64,000 nt of DNA, taken from contig NZ_JAXCLA010000012.1 in assembly GCF_034043675.1 (NCBI RefSeq), positions 177,399 to 241,398 of the forward strand, written 5' to 3'. Under the pieces are notes generated by a model. It did not search any database, was not told the DNA's origin, and worked only from the letters and a program-made list of their open reading frames with translations. This document shows, in pieces, positions 9,387 to 18,216 of the stretch. The position numbers and the translations under genes were made by a program. Origin of the DNA: KK5 sp034043675. GTDB taxonomy: Bacteria > Pseudomonadota > Gammaproteobacteria > Burkholderiales > Burkholderiaceae_C. Numbering within the stretch: the first letter of the stretch is position 1; the number at the start of each line of letters is the position of its first letter.

Positions 9387-10190
9387 TCAAGGCGTGATCC
9401 GCTGCATCACGCCCAGCCAGGCCAGCTCGAGCCGCCGCTGCCGGGAGCCGCAGGTGGCCACCACGTCGAAGGGCTCCTGCTTGATCTGGCTGTCGGTGCG
9501 CACGCGGCTGGCGCGGGCCGGCGTCGTGCGCAGCGAGGCGCCGCCGCTGCGCAGTGCGTGGCGCACCAGGCGTTCGGCGTGCAGCGGGCGGCCGCTGGTC
9601 TTGCAGAAGTCCAGCGCCTGGTCGATGCGCTCGCCGTAGGCGCGGTAGATGCCGGCGCCGCACAGCGCGAAGCGGTCGTTGTAGCCGCCCCACCAGTGCC
9701 ATTCGGGGATCACGCAGCGGCGCGGGCGGGCCAGCGCGGCGGCCAGCTCGTCGGCGCCGAAGCCGGCCTCGTAGTGCAGGTCGGGCCGCAGGAATAGCAC
9801 CAAGTCGGGCTGCCAGCGGGCGATGCGCTGCGTCACCCGCTTCAGCGAGTGGAGCTGGTGCACGAGGTTGCGGATCGAGCGGAAGCCGTCCTGGTAGTGG
9901 TCGCCGCGGGCCTTGATCGCCTCCAGCGGGTACAGCGACAGGCAGTGCTCGGGCGCTTCCAGCTCGCCGTCGAAGGCCTCGAAGGGCGCATAGGCGGCGC
10001 GCGGCATCTCGCTGTTCTCGCCGGAGCGCGCGTTGGTCACGCGGTCCTGCAGGTAGAGGTGGTGGAACAGGCGCACCTCGCCCAGCGCGCGGGCCGGTTC
10101 GGCGAAATGGCGTTCGATCGTCGGCAGCGTCAGCTCGGAGCCGCGCGGCAGGCCGAACATGGCGATGGCGATCTTGGGCCGCTTGGTCAT
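9387..10190 (-). CDS. Putative glycan-biosynthesis protein of unknown family
   Basis: A 267-residue soluble protein, last gene of the polysaccharide operon. I do not recognise a named family. It opens with a glycosyltransferase-like first strand (KIAIAMFGLPRGS) and has an aromatic-rich segment RCVIPEWHWWGGYNDRFALCG (about residues 170-190) with an acidic DLVLFLRPDLHYE stretch just before it, which could be a nucleotide-sugar or metal site. The start at 10190 is set by the 4-nt overlap with the flippase stop. By context it probably transfers or modifies a sugar of the exported glycan (inference). Confidence 0.75.
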   Translation of the reverse strand: MTKRPKIAIAMFGLPRGSELTLPTIERHFAEPARALGEVRLFHHLYLQDRVTNARSGENSEMPRAAYAPFEAFDGELEAPEHCLSLYPLEAIKARGDHYQDGFRSIRNLVHQLHSLKRVTQRIARWQPDLVLFLRPDLHYEAGFGADELAAALARPRRCVIPEWHWWGGYNDRFALCGAGIYRAYGERIDQALDFCKTSGRPLHAERLVRHALRSGGASLRTTPARASRVRTDSQIKQEPFDVVATCGSRQRRLELAWLGVMQRITP

Positions 10191-11650
10191 GATGCCGCTC
10201 CCTGTTTCTTGGCGCGCGCCAGCGCGATGGCCTCGCGCAGCAGCGGCCGGTCGATCAACAGCAGCGCGGCGATGAAGGCCGCGGCGCCGGCCATGCTCAG
10301 CGCGGCGAGCTGGAAGACCGGCAGCCACTGCTGGCCGTCAAGCAACGGACGCAGCGCCAGGATGACCAGCACGCAGGCGATGGACACCAGCAGCGGCCGC
10401 ACGCAGCCGCGCAGCTGGTCCACCACGCTGATATGGGCCGAGCGCCGCACCAGCCACAGCATGATCGGGAAGCCCGCCACCTCGCGCGCGACCCACACGG
10501 CCAGCACCCAGGCCAACGTGGCTTCGCGCAGCAGGGCCAGGCCCAGCAGCAGCAGAGCCAGCTCGGCGGCGCGGGCGATCATCGCGTCGGCCGGGCGGCC
10601 GATGGCGGTGAGCAGCGGCGTCATCATCAGCCTCGGCGCCTGCAGGAGCGCCAGGCAGGCGAGGATGGCGATCACCGGCGCGGCCTCCTGCCACTTGGCG
10701 CCGAACATTACCCGCACCACCTCCGGCGCCAGTGCCGCGAGGCCGAAGAAGAGGCCGTAGAACAGCGCGCAGGTGAGGCTGGTGGCGAGCGCGTAGACCC
10801 GCTGCATCCGCGAGCGGTCCGCGCGCAGGCTGGACAGCAGCGGCATCGCCACCTGCGAGACGCCGGTGGCGGCGACGCTGTAGAGCGTATCCACCGTGCG
10901 CATCGCCAGGTTCAGCACGCCGGCCGCCTGCACGCCCAGCAGCGCGCCGGCCATGATCGTGAACACGCGCTTGACCGAGAAGGTCAGCAACTGCGTGGCG
11001 ATCGACGAGAGCCCGAAGCCCGACAGATCGCGCAGCTCCTGCCGGCCGAAGCGCAGCCGCGGCCGCAGCTCCGGCTGGCAGCCCCACCACAGCATCGCCG
11101 AGCCCACGCCGACGATCAGGATCTGCTGCGCCACCATGCCCCAGATGCCCGCGCCGGCCAGCACCAGGCCGAGGCCGACGATGGCGCCGGCCAGCCGCCC
11201 GGCCAGCGAACGCAGCGCCAGCGCGCGGAAGGACAGGTCGCGCCGCTGCTGCGCGACGACGGTGGCCGTCAGCGCGCCACAGGGCAGGGCCAGCGCCGTG
11301 GCGGCCAGCACCCAGCCGGCACCCGCCACATGCACCATCTGCTCGAACTGCGGCGCCAGCGCCGCGCAGCCGGCCAGGCCCGCCAGGCTCAAGCCCATCG
11401 TGACCGTGAAGGCGGTGTCGAAGTGCAGGCGGCTGGCCTTGTCGCGCTGCACCAGCGCGTCGTGGAACAGCATGCGCACGATCATGTCCACCATCTCGAC
11501 GATGGCCAGCACGATCGAGAACAGGCCGAACTCGGCGGCCGTCAGCAGGCGCGAATACAGGATCAGCGTGCCGAAAGAGATCAGCATCAGGCCGATGTTC
11601 TCGACCGCGCTCCAGGCCAGCGAGCGGCGGGCGGTGGCGCGGTTGCTCAT
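10187..11650 (-). CDS. Polysaccharide flippase, Wzx/MOP family
   Basis: A 487-residue integral membrane protein with about a dozen or more hydrophobic helices, beginning RSLAWSAVENIGLMLISFGTLILYSRLLTAAEFG, the signature N-terminus of the polysaccharide-synthesis/lipopolysaccharide-export branch of the MOP superfamily. Such proteins flip lipid-linked oligosaccharide from the cytoplasmic to the periplasmic face of the inner membrane. It overlaps the genes on both sides by 4 nt. No Wzy-like polymerase or Wza-type outer-membrane exporter is seen in this operon, so the polymer may be assembled with products encoded elsewhere. Confidence 0.9.
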   Translation of the reverse strand: MSNRATARRSLAWSAVENIGLMLISFGTLILYSRLLTAAEFGLFSIVLAIVEMVDMIVRMLFHDALVQRDKASRLHFDTAFTVTMGLSLAGLAGCAALAPQFEQMVHVAGAGWVLAATALALPCGALTATVVAQQRRDLSFRALALRSLAGRLAGAIVGLGLVLAGAGIWGMVAQQILIVGVGSAMLWWGCQPELRPRLRFGRQELRDLSGFGLSSIATQLLTFSVKRVFTIMAGALLGVQAAGVLNLAMRTVDTLYSVAATGVSQVAMPLLSSLRADRSRMQRVYALATSLTCALFYGLFFGLAALAPEVVRVMFGAKWQEAAPVIAILACLALLQAPRLMMTPLLTAIGRPADAMIARAAELALLLLGLALLREATLAWVLAVWVAREVAGFPIMLWLVRRSAHISVVDQLRGCVRPLLVSIACVLVILALRPLLDGQQWLPVFQLAALSMAGAAAFIAALLLIDRPLLREAIALARAKKQGAAS

Positions 11651-12846
11651 CGTGCGACGCTGGGGTGGCGGACGCGGTCGTACAGCTCGATCAGCTTGGC
11701 CGCCTGCGTCTGCGCGGAGAAGCGCAGCTGCGAGGCGCGGCGCAGCGTCGGATCGGCGAGCCGCGCGCGCAGTGCGACGAGGCCCGCGGCCAGCGGCTCG
11801 GCGATGCGGGCCTGCGGCTGGTATTCCTCGTCGGGCACGCGGAACATCGCCGCCTCGCCATAGCGGCGAACCTCGGCGTCATCCTCGAACACGAGGCGGC
11901 TGAACGGCGAGTCCGGGATCAGCAGCCGCACGCCGGTGGCGTGGGCCTCCCAGTAGGACAGGGTGAAGGTGGTGAAGACGGCCACGTCCGCGGCACTGTA
12001 GACGGCGCGCAGCTCGGTGGCCGAGACCTGGTCCAGCATGATCTCGTCGCCCGGCGGCAGCTCAGCCAGCGCGGCGCGCACGTCCTGCGCGATGCTGCCC
12101 ACCAGCATCAGCCGGAAGCCCGCCTGGCGGCACGCCAGCACCACCTCGGGCACGCGCTTGTACGAATGCAGCTTGCCGGTCATCACGGCCAGCGGGGTGT
12201 CCGGTGCGATGCCGTGGCGCTCGCGCAGCGCGGTGCGCGCGACCGGGTCGAAGTAGAAGCGCTGCGGGTCCACGCCCAGCGGCGCGAACATGGTCTCGAC
12301 CTTCTCGCGCGTGCGCTTCACGCAGTTGGCGAGGAAGTGCTCACGGTTGGCCAGCACCGTGTGGCGCACCGCGTCGACGAACAGCGAGCCGGTGCGCACC
12401 AGCAGCCGGCGCCACAGGCTGTCGGCGCGGCTGTACCAGGTGGCCAGGCGGTCGCCGCGCTGCTCGTGGTCGTAGACGACCGGCTTGCCGAACAGCTTGG
12501 CCAGCGCCGCGATCAGCACCGTGGTGCCGGTGCGGAACTCGATGATGTGGACCACGTCGGCACGGCGGATCTCACCCACCAGCGGTCGGTACAGCACGAA
12601 GTCGCTGTAGCGCAGGAACACATGCCGGCGCAGCAGGCGCACGCCGGTCTCGGCGACGAACTGCGCGTCGTTCGCCAGCGGATCGGTGACGGCCAGCTTG
12701 ACCCGGCTGCGCGACCAGATCTGGCTCTGGTCACCGCACATCAGCGCCACCTCGTGACCGGCCGCGGCGAGTTGCTGGCAGTACGAGTATTCGCGGTAGG
12801 AGGGCAGGCCGCTTTCGAAGAAGCCGGAGGCGACGAGGATGCGCAT
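11647..12846 (-). CDS. Glycosyltransferase, GT4-like
   Basis: A 399-residue GT-B fold candidate: N-terminal MRILVASGFFESGLPSYREYSYC with a nucleotide-binding Gly-rich start, a middle segment HIIEFRTGTTVLIAALAKLFGKPVVYDHEQRGD, and a C-terminal donor-site region (YKRVPEVVLACRQAGFRLMLVG). It probably adds a sugar to the lipid-linked repeat. I place the start at the ATG 12846 with GAAGAG about 10 nt upstream. A GTG at 12867 would overlap the GH16 stop by 4 nt like the other junctions and is a real alternative. Confidence 0.85.
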   Translation of the reverse strand: MRILVASGFFESGLPSYREYSYCQQLAAAGHEVALMCGDQSQIWSRSRVKLAVTDPLANDAQFVAETGVRLLRRHVFLRYSDFVLYRPLVGEIRRADVVHIIEFRTGTTVLIAALAKLFGKPVVYDHEQRGDRLATWYSRADSLWRRLLVRTGSLFVDAVRHTVLANREHFLANCVKRTREKVETMFAPLGVDPQRFYFDPVARTALRERHGIAPDTPLAVMTGKLHSYKRVPEVVLACRQAGFRLMLVGSIAQDVRAALAELPPGDEIMLDQVSATELRAVYSAADVAVFTTFTLSYWEAHATGVRLLIPDSPFSRLVFEDDAEVRRYGEAAMFRVPDEEYQPQARIAEPLAAGLVALRARLADPTLRRASQLRFSAQTQAAKLIELYDRVRHPSVAR

Positions 12847-12863
12847 GGTGCTGCTTCTCTTCT

Positions 12864-14132
12864 TCACTGGGGTTTTTGATAGACCCGGACCCAGTCGATG
12901 TCCAGTGACTGCGGGAAGGCGCTGTCATCGATGCCGTGGCGGCCGGCCCAGGCGCCGCCCACGGCGAAGTTCAGCAGGATGTGGGCGGGGCTGGCGATCA
13001 CGCCGTCGTCGTAGGTCCAGGAATGCAGGCGCGAGGCGACGTTCTGCCCGTCGACATACCAGCCGACCCGCTCGGGCGTCCACTCGACGGCAATCGTGTG
13101 CCAGCCCTTGTCGAAGTCGAAGGGCGCGACCCAGTCGTTGACGGCCGGCTTCATGCCCGGCGCGGTGTAGAGCCACACCGGCTTGGAGCCCTTGGGCGTG
13201 ACGTTGGCGGCGATGTGGATCTTGTTGACCTTGTCGTTCTCGACGTTGTTGACGAACTCGAAGATGTCGATCTCCGGCGGCCAGTTGATGCGGCCCGTCT
13301 CGCCCACGTCCGAGATCATCCAGAAGGCCGGCCACACGCCGCGCCCGCCGGGCATCTTCACCCGCGCTTCCAGGAAGCCGTAGCGCAAGGTGAAGTCCGA
13401 GCGGATCATGCCGGACTCGTAGTTCAGCCCGTTCGGCTGGCTCAGCTCCTTGCGCCGCGCGACGAGGCGCAGCAGGCCGTCGGACTCGACGTGGTTGTCC
13501 TTGTCGGTGTAGCGCTGGTTCTCGTCGTTGAGCCGGTCGGTGGTTTCGTTGCCGTTGATGTAGCGGGTGAACCAGCGGCGGCGGTCCAGGGCGGTGCCGT
13601 CGAACTCGTCGTTGAACACCAGCTGGTAGCCGGGCGGGGTGAACGATTCGCCCCAGTCCTTGACCGGCTCGGTGCGCGGCAGCGCCGGCCGCATCTTCAG
13701 CGAGACGCGCTCGACGCCCAGCTGGCCCTGCAGCGCGATCTCGGCCATGTCGGTGTAGGCCGGCGCGGTGAACTCGACCGTGTAGTCGGTGGCGGTTGTG
13801 CCGTCCACCGGCGTGGCGTAGGTGCGGTAGGTCTGCTGCTGCTTGGGCTCGCGGAAGCGCACGGCCACGCTGCCCTTGCCGCTGGCGCGCACGGCCAGCG
13901 TGTAGGAGCGCCCGGCCTGCAGCGCGCCGACCGGGAGCTTCTGCACCGTGGCGCCGCTGGCGGGCGTGGCCAGCTCCGTGCCGGCCACCGTGTAGTGCGC
14001 GATGGCGGCTGTCGGCGGATGGCTGGCAGCGGTGTTCTGCGGTAGCTGGCGCAGGCCGGGGTCGACCTGGGACTGTGCCGAGGCCAGGCCGGCGGTCAGC
14101 GCCAACAGCAGTGGGACGAGGGCGTACTTCAT
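12864..14132 (-). CDS. Secreted glycoside hydrolase family 16 protein
   Basis: A 422-residue exported beta-glucanase-like enzyme. It has a signal peptide (residues 1-19, LASA-QS), an N-terminal beta-rich region that looks like a carbohydrate-binding/expansin-type module (about 30-150), and a GH16 jelly roll (about 165-420). The catalytic ExDxxE motif is intact as EIDIFE, residues 287-292. GH16 enzymes cut beta-1,3 or beta-1,4 glucans and galactans. Located inside a polysaccharide operon, it may trim or release the exported polymer rather than feed on foreign glycan (inference). The start is fixed by a 4-nt overlap with the acyltransferase stop. Confidence 0.92.
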   Translation of the reverse strand: MKYALVPLLLALTAGLASAQSQVDPGLRQLPQNTAASHPPTAAIAHYTVAGTELATPASGATVQKLPVGALQAGRSYTLAVRASGKGSVAVRFREPKQQQTYRTYATPVDGTTATDYTVEFTAPAYTDMAEIALQGQLGVERVSLKMRPALPRTEPVKDWGESFTPPGYQLVFNDEFDGTALDRRRWFTRYINGNETTDRLNDENQRYTDKDNHVESDGLLRLVARRKELSQPNGLNYESGMIRSDFTLRYGFLEARVKMPGGRGVWPAFWMISDVGETGRINWPPEIDIFEFVNNVENDKVNKIHIAANVTPKGSKPVWLYTAPGMKPAVNDWVAPFDFDKGWHTIAVEWTPERVGWYVDGQNVASRLHSWTYDDGVIASPAHILLNFAVGGAWAGRHGIDDSAFPQSLDIDWVRVYQKPQ

Positions 14133-15187
14133 TGCTTGCTCCCCAGCGGGTCGAGATGCAGGGCGGGTGCCGTCGAGCGATGGGCCAGCCAGCGGCGCAG
14201 TCGTACCTCCAGCAGCGCCCAGGTGGCCCAGGAGGCGAGGCAGGACAGCGGCAGGCCCACGGCGGCCATCACCAGCGCCGCCGGCCCGCCTTCCAGTTGC
14301 AGCACCGGCAAGAGCCCGTGCTTGACGCCGGCCAGCACGATCGGGTGCACCAGGTAGAAGCTGTAGCTCACCTTGCCCAGCCACTGCAGCGCCGGCCGTT
14401 CCAGCCAGCCCCGGTCCGGCGGCGCGACGACGATCGAGGCGAAGAAGGCCAGCGCGCCGGCGAAGGCTGCGACGGCCAGCGGCAGGTCGCCGTCGCGCGC
14501 GAAGCCCAGCAGGCTGCGGTCCCAGCCGGCCGCGTCCACGCCGGTCGCGAGCCACGCGGGCCAGGCCACCAGCAGGCCCAGCACGCCCCAGCGCAGCGCT
14601 TTCGCGTGCAGACGCAGCCAGGGCTCGGCCAGCGCCACCATCGCGCCGGGCACGAAGAACAGCGCGCGCGGGAACAGGCCGACGAACAGCAGCGCCGGCA
14701 GACCCCAGGCGGCGATGCGCCAGGTCGATGAGCTGCCGAGCCGCCAGGCCAGCGCCGCGATGCCGTAGAAGCACAGCTCGTAGCTCAGCGACCACTGCGC
14801 CGGATGGATGCCCGGCACCGGCAGCACAGGCGCGGCGATCAGGAGGCTCAGGGGCAAGGTCCAGGGCTCGGCCAGTGCCGGCGGCAGCTTGCCGCCATGC
14901 AGATAGCCCACGTAGCCGGCCGCCAGCATCGCCAGCGCCAGCGGCAGCCACAGCGGAAAGATGCGCAGCGCGCGATCGCGCAGGAAGGCGCCGACGCTCG
15001 CGTGCCGGCGCAGGCTCAGCACGATCACGTAGCCGCTGATCATGAAGAACACCTCGACGCCGTAGCGCAGCCCGTCGGCCAGCGGCGGCGCCCCGTCCCA
15101 CAGCTTCGCGTGGATCACGTGATAGGCGAAGACCGCCAGCACGCAGGCGGCGCGCAGGCCTTGGATCGCGGTGTTGCGAGGCGTCAT
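14129..15187 (-). CDS. Acyltransferase family 3 (OafA/YrhL type)
   Basis: A 352-residue membrane protein with about ten hydrophobic helices and the family N-terminus NTAIQGLRAACVLAVFAYHV, which contains the RxxR-like start and the conserved His. Members move acetyl or other acyl groups onto sugars across the membrane. Together with Ugd and the flippase, the likely role is O-acylation of the surface polysaccharide. It overlaps ugd by 4 nt upstream and the GH16 gene by 4 nt downstream. Confidence 0.9.
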   Translation of the reverse strand: MTPRNTAIQGLRAACVLAVFAYHVIHAKLWDGAPPLADGLRYGVEVFFMISGYVIVLSLRRHASVGAFLRDRALRIFPLWLPLALAMLAAGYVGYLHGGKLPPALAEPWTLPLSLLIAAPVLPVPGIHPAQWSLSYELCFYGIAALAWRLGSSSTWRIAAWGLPALLFVGLFPRALFFVPGAMVALAEPWLRLHAKALRWGVLGLLVAWPAWLATGVDAAGWDRSLLGFARDGDLPLAVAAFAGALAFFASIVVAPPDRGWLERPALQWLGKVSYSFYLVHPIVLAGVKHGLLPVLQLEGGPAALVMAAVGLPLSCLASWATWALLEVRLRRWLAHRSTAPALHLDPLGSKQ

Positions 15188-16506
15188 GGCCTGCCGATGG
15201 CGTGGTACTCGACCCCCAATGTTTTCAGCAACTCGGGGTCGTAGAGGTTGCGGCCGTCGAAGACCAGCGGCTGCTTAAGCAGCGTCTTGATCTGCTCGAA
15301 ATCGGGGCTCTTGAACTGCCGCCATTCGGTGACGATCAAGAGCGCGTCCGAGCCCTGCAGCGCGGCGGCCTGGCTCTCGGCATAGCCGAGGCCCGGCAGG
15401 ATGCCGAACACGCGCTTGGCCTCGGTCATCGCCACCGGGTCGTAGGCCTTCACGCTGGCGCCGCGGCGGACCAGTTCCTCGACGATCACGCGGCTCGGGG
15501 CCTCGCGCATGTCGTCGGTGTCGGGCTTGAAGGCCAGGCCCCACAGCGCGAACTGGCGGCCGCTCAGATCCTCGCCGAAGCGGGCGACCACCTTGTCCAC
15601 CAGCACCATCTTCTGGCGCTCGTTGGCCGCCTCGACGGCGCCGAGCACCTTCAGGTCCATGCCGTTCTGCGCACCGGTGTGCAGCAGCGCCTTCACGTCC
15701 TTGGGGAAGCAGGAGCCGCCGTAGCCCACGCCGGGATAGAGGAACTGCGTGCCGATGCGCGGATCGGAGCCGATGCCCTGGCGCACGCGCTCGATGTCGG
15801 CGCCGACTCTCTCGGCCAGCAGCGCCAGTTCGTTCATGAAGCTGATCCGCGTGGCCAGCATCGCGTTGGCCGCGTATTTGGTGAACTCGGCGCTGCGCCG
15901 GTCCATGATCAGCACGCGCTCGCGGTTGCGGGTGAAGGGCGAGTACAGCGCGCGCATCAGCAGCACGGCGCGCTCGTCGTCCGCGCCGACGATCACGCGG
16001 TCGGGCCGCATGAAGTCGTCCACCGCCGCGCCTTCCTTCAGGAACTCGGGGTTGGAGACGACGGCGAACTGCACCTCCGCGCCGCGCACGGCCAGTTCCT
16101 CGCGGATGGCGGCCTCGACCTTGTCGCCGGTGCCCACCGGCACCGTGCTCTTGTCGACGACGACCTTGTAGTCCGTCATGTGGCGGCCGATGCCGCGTGC
16201 GGCGGCCAGCACGTACTGCAGGTCGGCCGAGCCGTCCTCGTCGGGCGGCGTGCCCACGCCGATGAACTGCATCGTGCCGTGGTGCACGGCGGCAGCCACG
16301 TCGGTGGTGAAGTGCAGCCGGCCGGCGGCCGCGTTGCGCTTGACCATCTCCTGCAGGCCGGGCTCGTGGATCGGGATGCGCCCGTCCTTCAGCATCGCGA
16401 TCTTGCGTTCGTCGACGTCCAGGCACATGACGTCGTTGCCCATTTCGGCGAGGCAGGCGCCGCTGACAAGGCCCACGTAGCCGCTGCCGATCACTGTGAC
16501 CTTCAT
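15184..16506 (-). CDS. ugd: UDP-glucose 6-dehydrogenase
   Basis: Oxidises UDP-glucose to UDP-glucuronate with 2 NAD+, supplying acidic sugar for the polysaccharide. It has 440 residues: an N-terminal Rossmann fold (MKVTVIGSGYVGLVSGACLAEMGN), a central helix, the catalytic Cys motif GGSCFPKD (about residue 260) and the C-terminal UDP-binding domain (WGLAFKPDTDDMREAPS). The start at 16506 gives the canonical MKVTVIG N-terminus with a GGGGGAG site upstream; the frame stays open for 27 more codons that look non-coding. First gene of the six-gene glycan operon. Confidence 0.96.
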   Translation of the reverse strand: MKVTVIGSGYVGLVSGACLAEMGNDVMCLDVDERKIAMLKDGRIPIHEPGLQEMVKRNAAAGRLHFTTDVAAAVHHGTMQFIGVGTPPDEDGSADLQYVLAAARGIGRHMTDYKVVVDKSTVPVGTGDKVEAAIREELAVRGAEVQFAVVSNPEFLKEGAAVDDFMRPDRVIVGADDERAVLLMRALYSPFTRNRERVLIMDRRSAEFTKYAANAMLATRISFMNELALLAERVGADIERVRQGIGSDPRIGTQFLYPGVGYGGSCFPKDVKALLHTGAQNGMDLKVLGAVEAANERQKMVLVDKVVARFGEDLSGRQFALWGLAFKPDTDDMREAPSRVIVEELVRRGASVKAYDPVAMTEAKRVFGILPGLGYAESQAAALQGSDALLIVTEWRQFKSPDFEQIKTLLKQPLVFDGRNLYDPELLKTLGVEYHAIGRP

Positions 16507-16601
16507 TGGTGCAAACTCCCCCGGGATGATGGCGTTGGGGAGCAGAACGGCAATATGCATGCCAGTGAGGCAGGCGCCGTAGGACACGGCTGACGCTCCC
16601 G

Positions 16602-16638
16602 CGTCAACCGCTCCGATAACGCGTTATCTCGACGTCAA
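16602..16638 (-). promoter_or_regulatory. Palindrome between two TTGACG elements upstream of ugd
   Basis: The roughly 200-nt gap in front of ugd holds a perfect 14-bp palindrome, GATAACGCGTTATC (16615-16628). It is flanked on the minus strand by TTGACG at 16638-16633 and again at 16607-16602. The second could serve as a -35 box, but the candidate -10 at about 16584-16579 (TCCTAC) is poor. The arrangement is what a repressor site over the polysaccharide-operon promoter would look like; the binding protein is unknown. Confidence 0.4.
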
Positions 16639-16705
16639 CGCGCGGACTTTTTGTGCATAGCAGCAAAATGCCCACGCACCGACGCGGACGGGGTGCGGAC
16701 GGGCT

Positions 16706-17653
16706 CTAGCGGATCGCCACGCCCCAGGGCAGCTTGCCGACCGGAACGTCGGCAATCTTGACGTTCTTCTCGGTATCGATGACCGACACCGCGCCCGAGC
16801 GGCCGCAGGCCACGTAGAGCTTCTTGCCGTCCGGCGTCAGGGCCATGTTCCAGGGCCGCTGGCCGACGCCGATCGTCGCGACGATCGTGTTACTGGAGGT
16901 ATCGAGCACCGACACGGTGGCATCGCCGCCGTTGGACACGAACACGCGCTTGCCGTCCGGATGCACGGCGATGCCGTTGCTGCGCGGGCCGGCCTTCAGC
17001 TTGGCCTGGATGGCGAAGTTGACGGTGTCGATCACGTAGACCTCGCTGGCGTTCTCGGCGGCCACGTAGGCGCGCTTGCCGTCGGGCGAGAAGCCGATGC
17101 CGCGCGGCCGTGCGCCGACCGGGATCTGCTTCACTTCCACCCGCTTCGCGAAATCGATGATGTCCACCGCCTCGCCTTCCTCGGCGCTGACGAAGACCAG
17201 CTTGCCGTCCGGGCTGAACATCGCGTGCTCGGGGTTCTTGCCCTTCACCTGGACGGCGAAGGCCTTCTGGTTGGTCGTCGCGTCGACGAAGACCACGTCG
17301 TTCGATTCCTCGATGGCCACGGCGATCCACTTGCCATCGGCCGAGATGCCCACGCCCTCGGGCGATTCGCCCAGCGCGATGCTGCCGGACTGCGCGCGCT
17401 TGTCCAGGTCGATCACCACGAGGCGGTTGTTCGGCTGGTCGCTGACATAGGCCGTCTTGCCGTCGATGCCGACGACGGTACCGCGCGGCTTCTTGCCGGC
17501 GGAGATCTCGGCCACGACCTTGTCGGTCGCGGTGTCGATCACGCTGAGCGTGCCCGAGCCCTCGTTGGGCACGTAGGCAAAGGGCGCCGCCGCTGCCAGC
17601 AGCGGCAGGGCGAGCAGGCTGGCAAGCAGATTCGCAAAAACGGTCTTTCTCAT
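16706..17653 (-). CDS. YncE-like YVTN beta-propeller periplasmic protein
   Basis: A 315-residue exported seven-bladed propeller candidate. A signal peptide (about 1-21, ending LLAAAA-PF) is followed by repeats of about 42 residues, each with a core like VFVSNGGDATVSVLDTSSNTIVATIGVG and GxxPDGKxxYV. This is the YncE/YVTN family; E. coli yncE lies beside the TonB receptor yncD (PqqU), and here the propeller lies two genes after a clear YncD-like receptor. A role in binding a ligand, DNA or cofactor in the periplasm is not settled for the family. The start overlaps the cytochrome gene stop by 4 nt. Confidence 0.88.
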   Translation of the reverse strand: MRKTVFANLLASLLALPLLAAAAPFAYVPNEGSGTLSVIDTATDKVVAEISAGKKPRGTVVGIDGKTAYVSDQPNNRLVVIDLDKRAQSGSIALGESPEGVGISADGKWIAVAIEESNDVVFVDATTNQKAFAVQVKGKNPEHAMFSPDGKLVFVSAEEGEAVDIIDFAKRVEVKQIPVGARPRGIGFSPDGKRAYVAAENASEVYVIDTVNFAIQAKLKAGPRSNGIAVHPDGKRVFVSNGGDATVSVLDTSSNTIVATIGVGQRPWNMALTPDGKKLYVACGRSGAVSVIDTEKNVKIADVPVGKLPWGVAIR

Positions 17654-18204
17654 CGGTCGTCGCTTTCGGTGTCGGGGGCCAGGGAAATGCGGTGCAGGGT
17701 GCCGTCGCGGGCGAGCAGGTGCGAGATCGCGGCGAGCACGTGGCCGACGATCAGCGCGCTGAAGACGAAGGCCGTGACGACGTGCACCCCGTTGAAGAAC
17801 TTGTAGACCTCGGGCAATTCGGGGCCCCAGGGCGCCAGCGGCGTGCCGAAGAACTTCACGCCGTGCTTGCTGAAGTTCGAGGCCACGTAGCCGGACAGCG
17901 GCATCGTCACCATGCACACGTAGAGCAAGACGTGACCCCAATGGGCGGCGCGCTGCTGCCACCGCGGCAGCGAGGGCAGCCAGGGCGGCGGCTTGTGCGT
18001 GAGCCGCCACAGCAGCCGCGCGAGGATCAAGAGGCCCAGCAGCATGCCCAGCGACTTGTGCAGGTTGATGACGCCGGCGCGCGCCGGCGTGTTGCGCGGG
18101 GCGATGTCGTCCAGCAGGAAGCCGAAGGCGATCTGCGCGAGCAGCAGCGCGCCGATCAGCCAGTGCAGCAGGCGGGCGACGCGGTCGTAGCGTTGTGCGG
18201 TCAT
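17650..18204 (-). CDS. Cytochrome b561 family protein
   Basis: A 184-residue inner-membrane di-heme b-type cytochrome with four hydrophobic helices. Candidate heme ligands are His14 (ARLLHWLIG), the His in INLHKSLG, the His in FNGVHVVTAF and the His in IVGHVLAAISHLL. The N-terminal YDRVARLLHW block is typical of bacterial CybB-like proteins, which pass electrons between quinol and periplasmic partners. It lies 12 nt after the TonB receptor gene and overlaps the propeller gene by 4 nt, so the three form one operon. Confidence 0.92.
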   Translation of the reverse strand: MTAQRYDRVARLLHWLIGALLLAQIAFGFLLDDIAPRNTPARAGVINLHKSLGMLLGLLILARLLWRLTHKPPPWLPSLPRWQQRAAHWGHVLLYVCMVTMPLSGYVASNFSKHGVKFFGTPLAPWGPELPEVYKFFNGVHVVTAFVFSALIVGHVLAAISHLLARDGTLHRISLAPDTESDDR

Positions 18205-18216
18205 GGCGGTGTCAGC

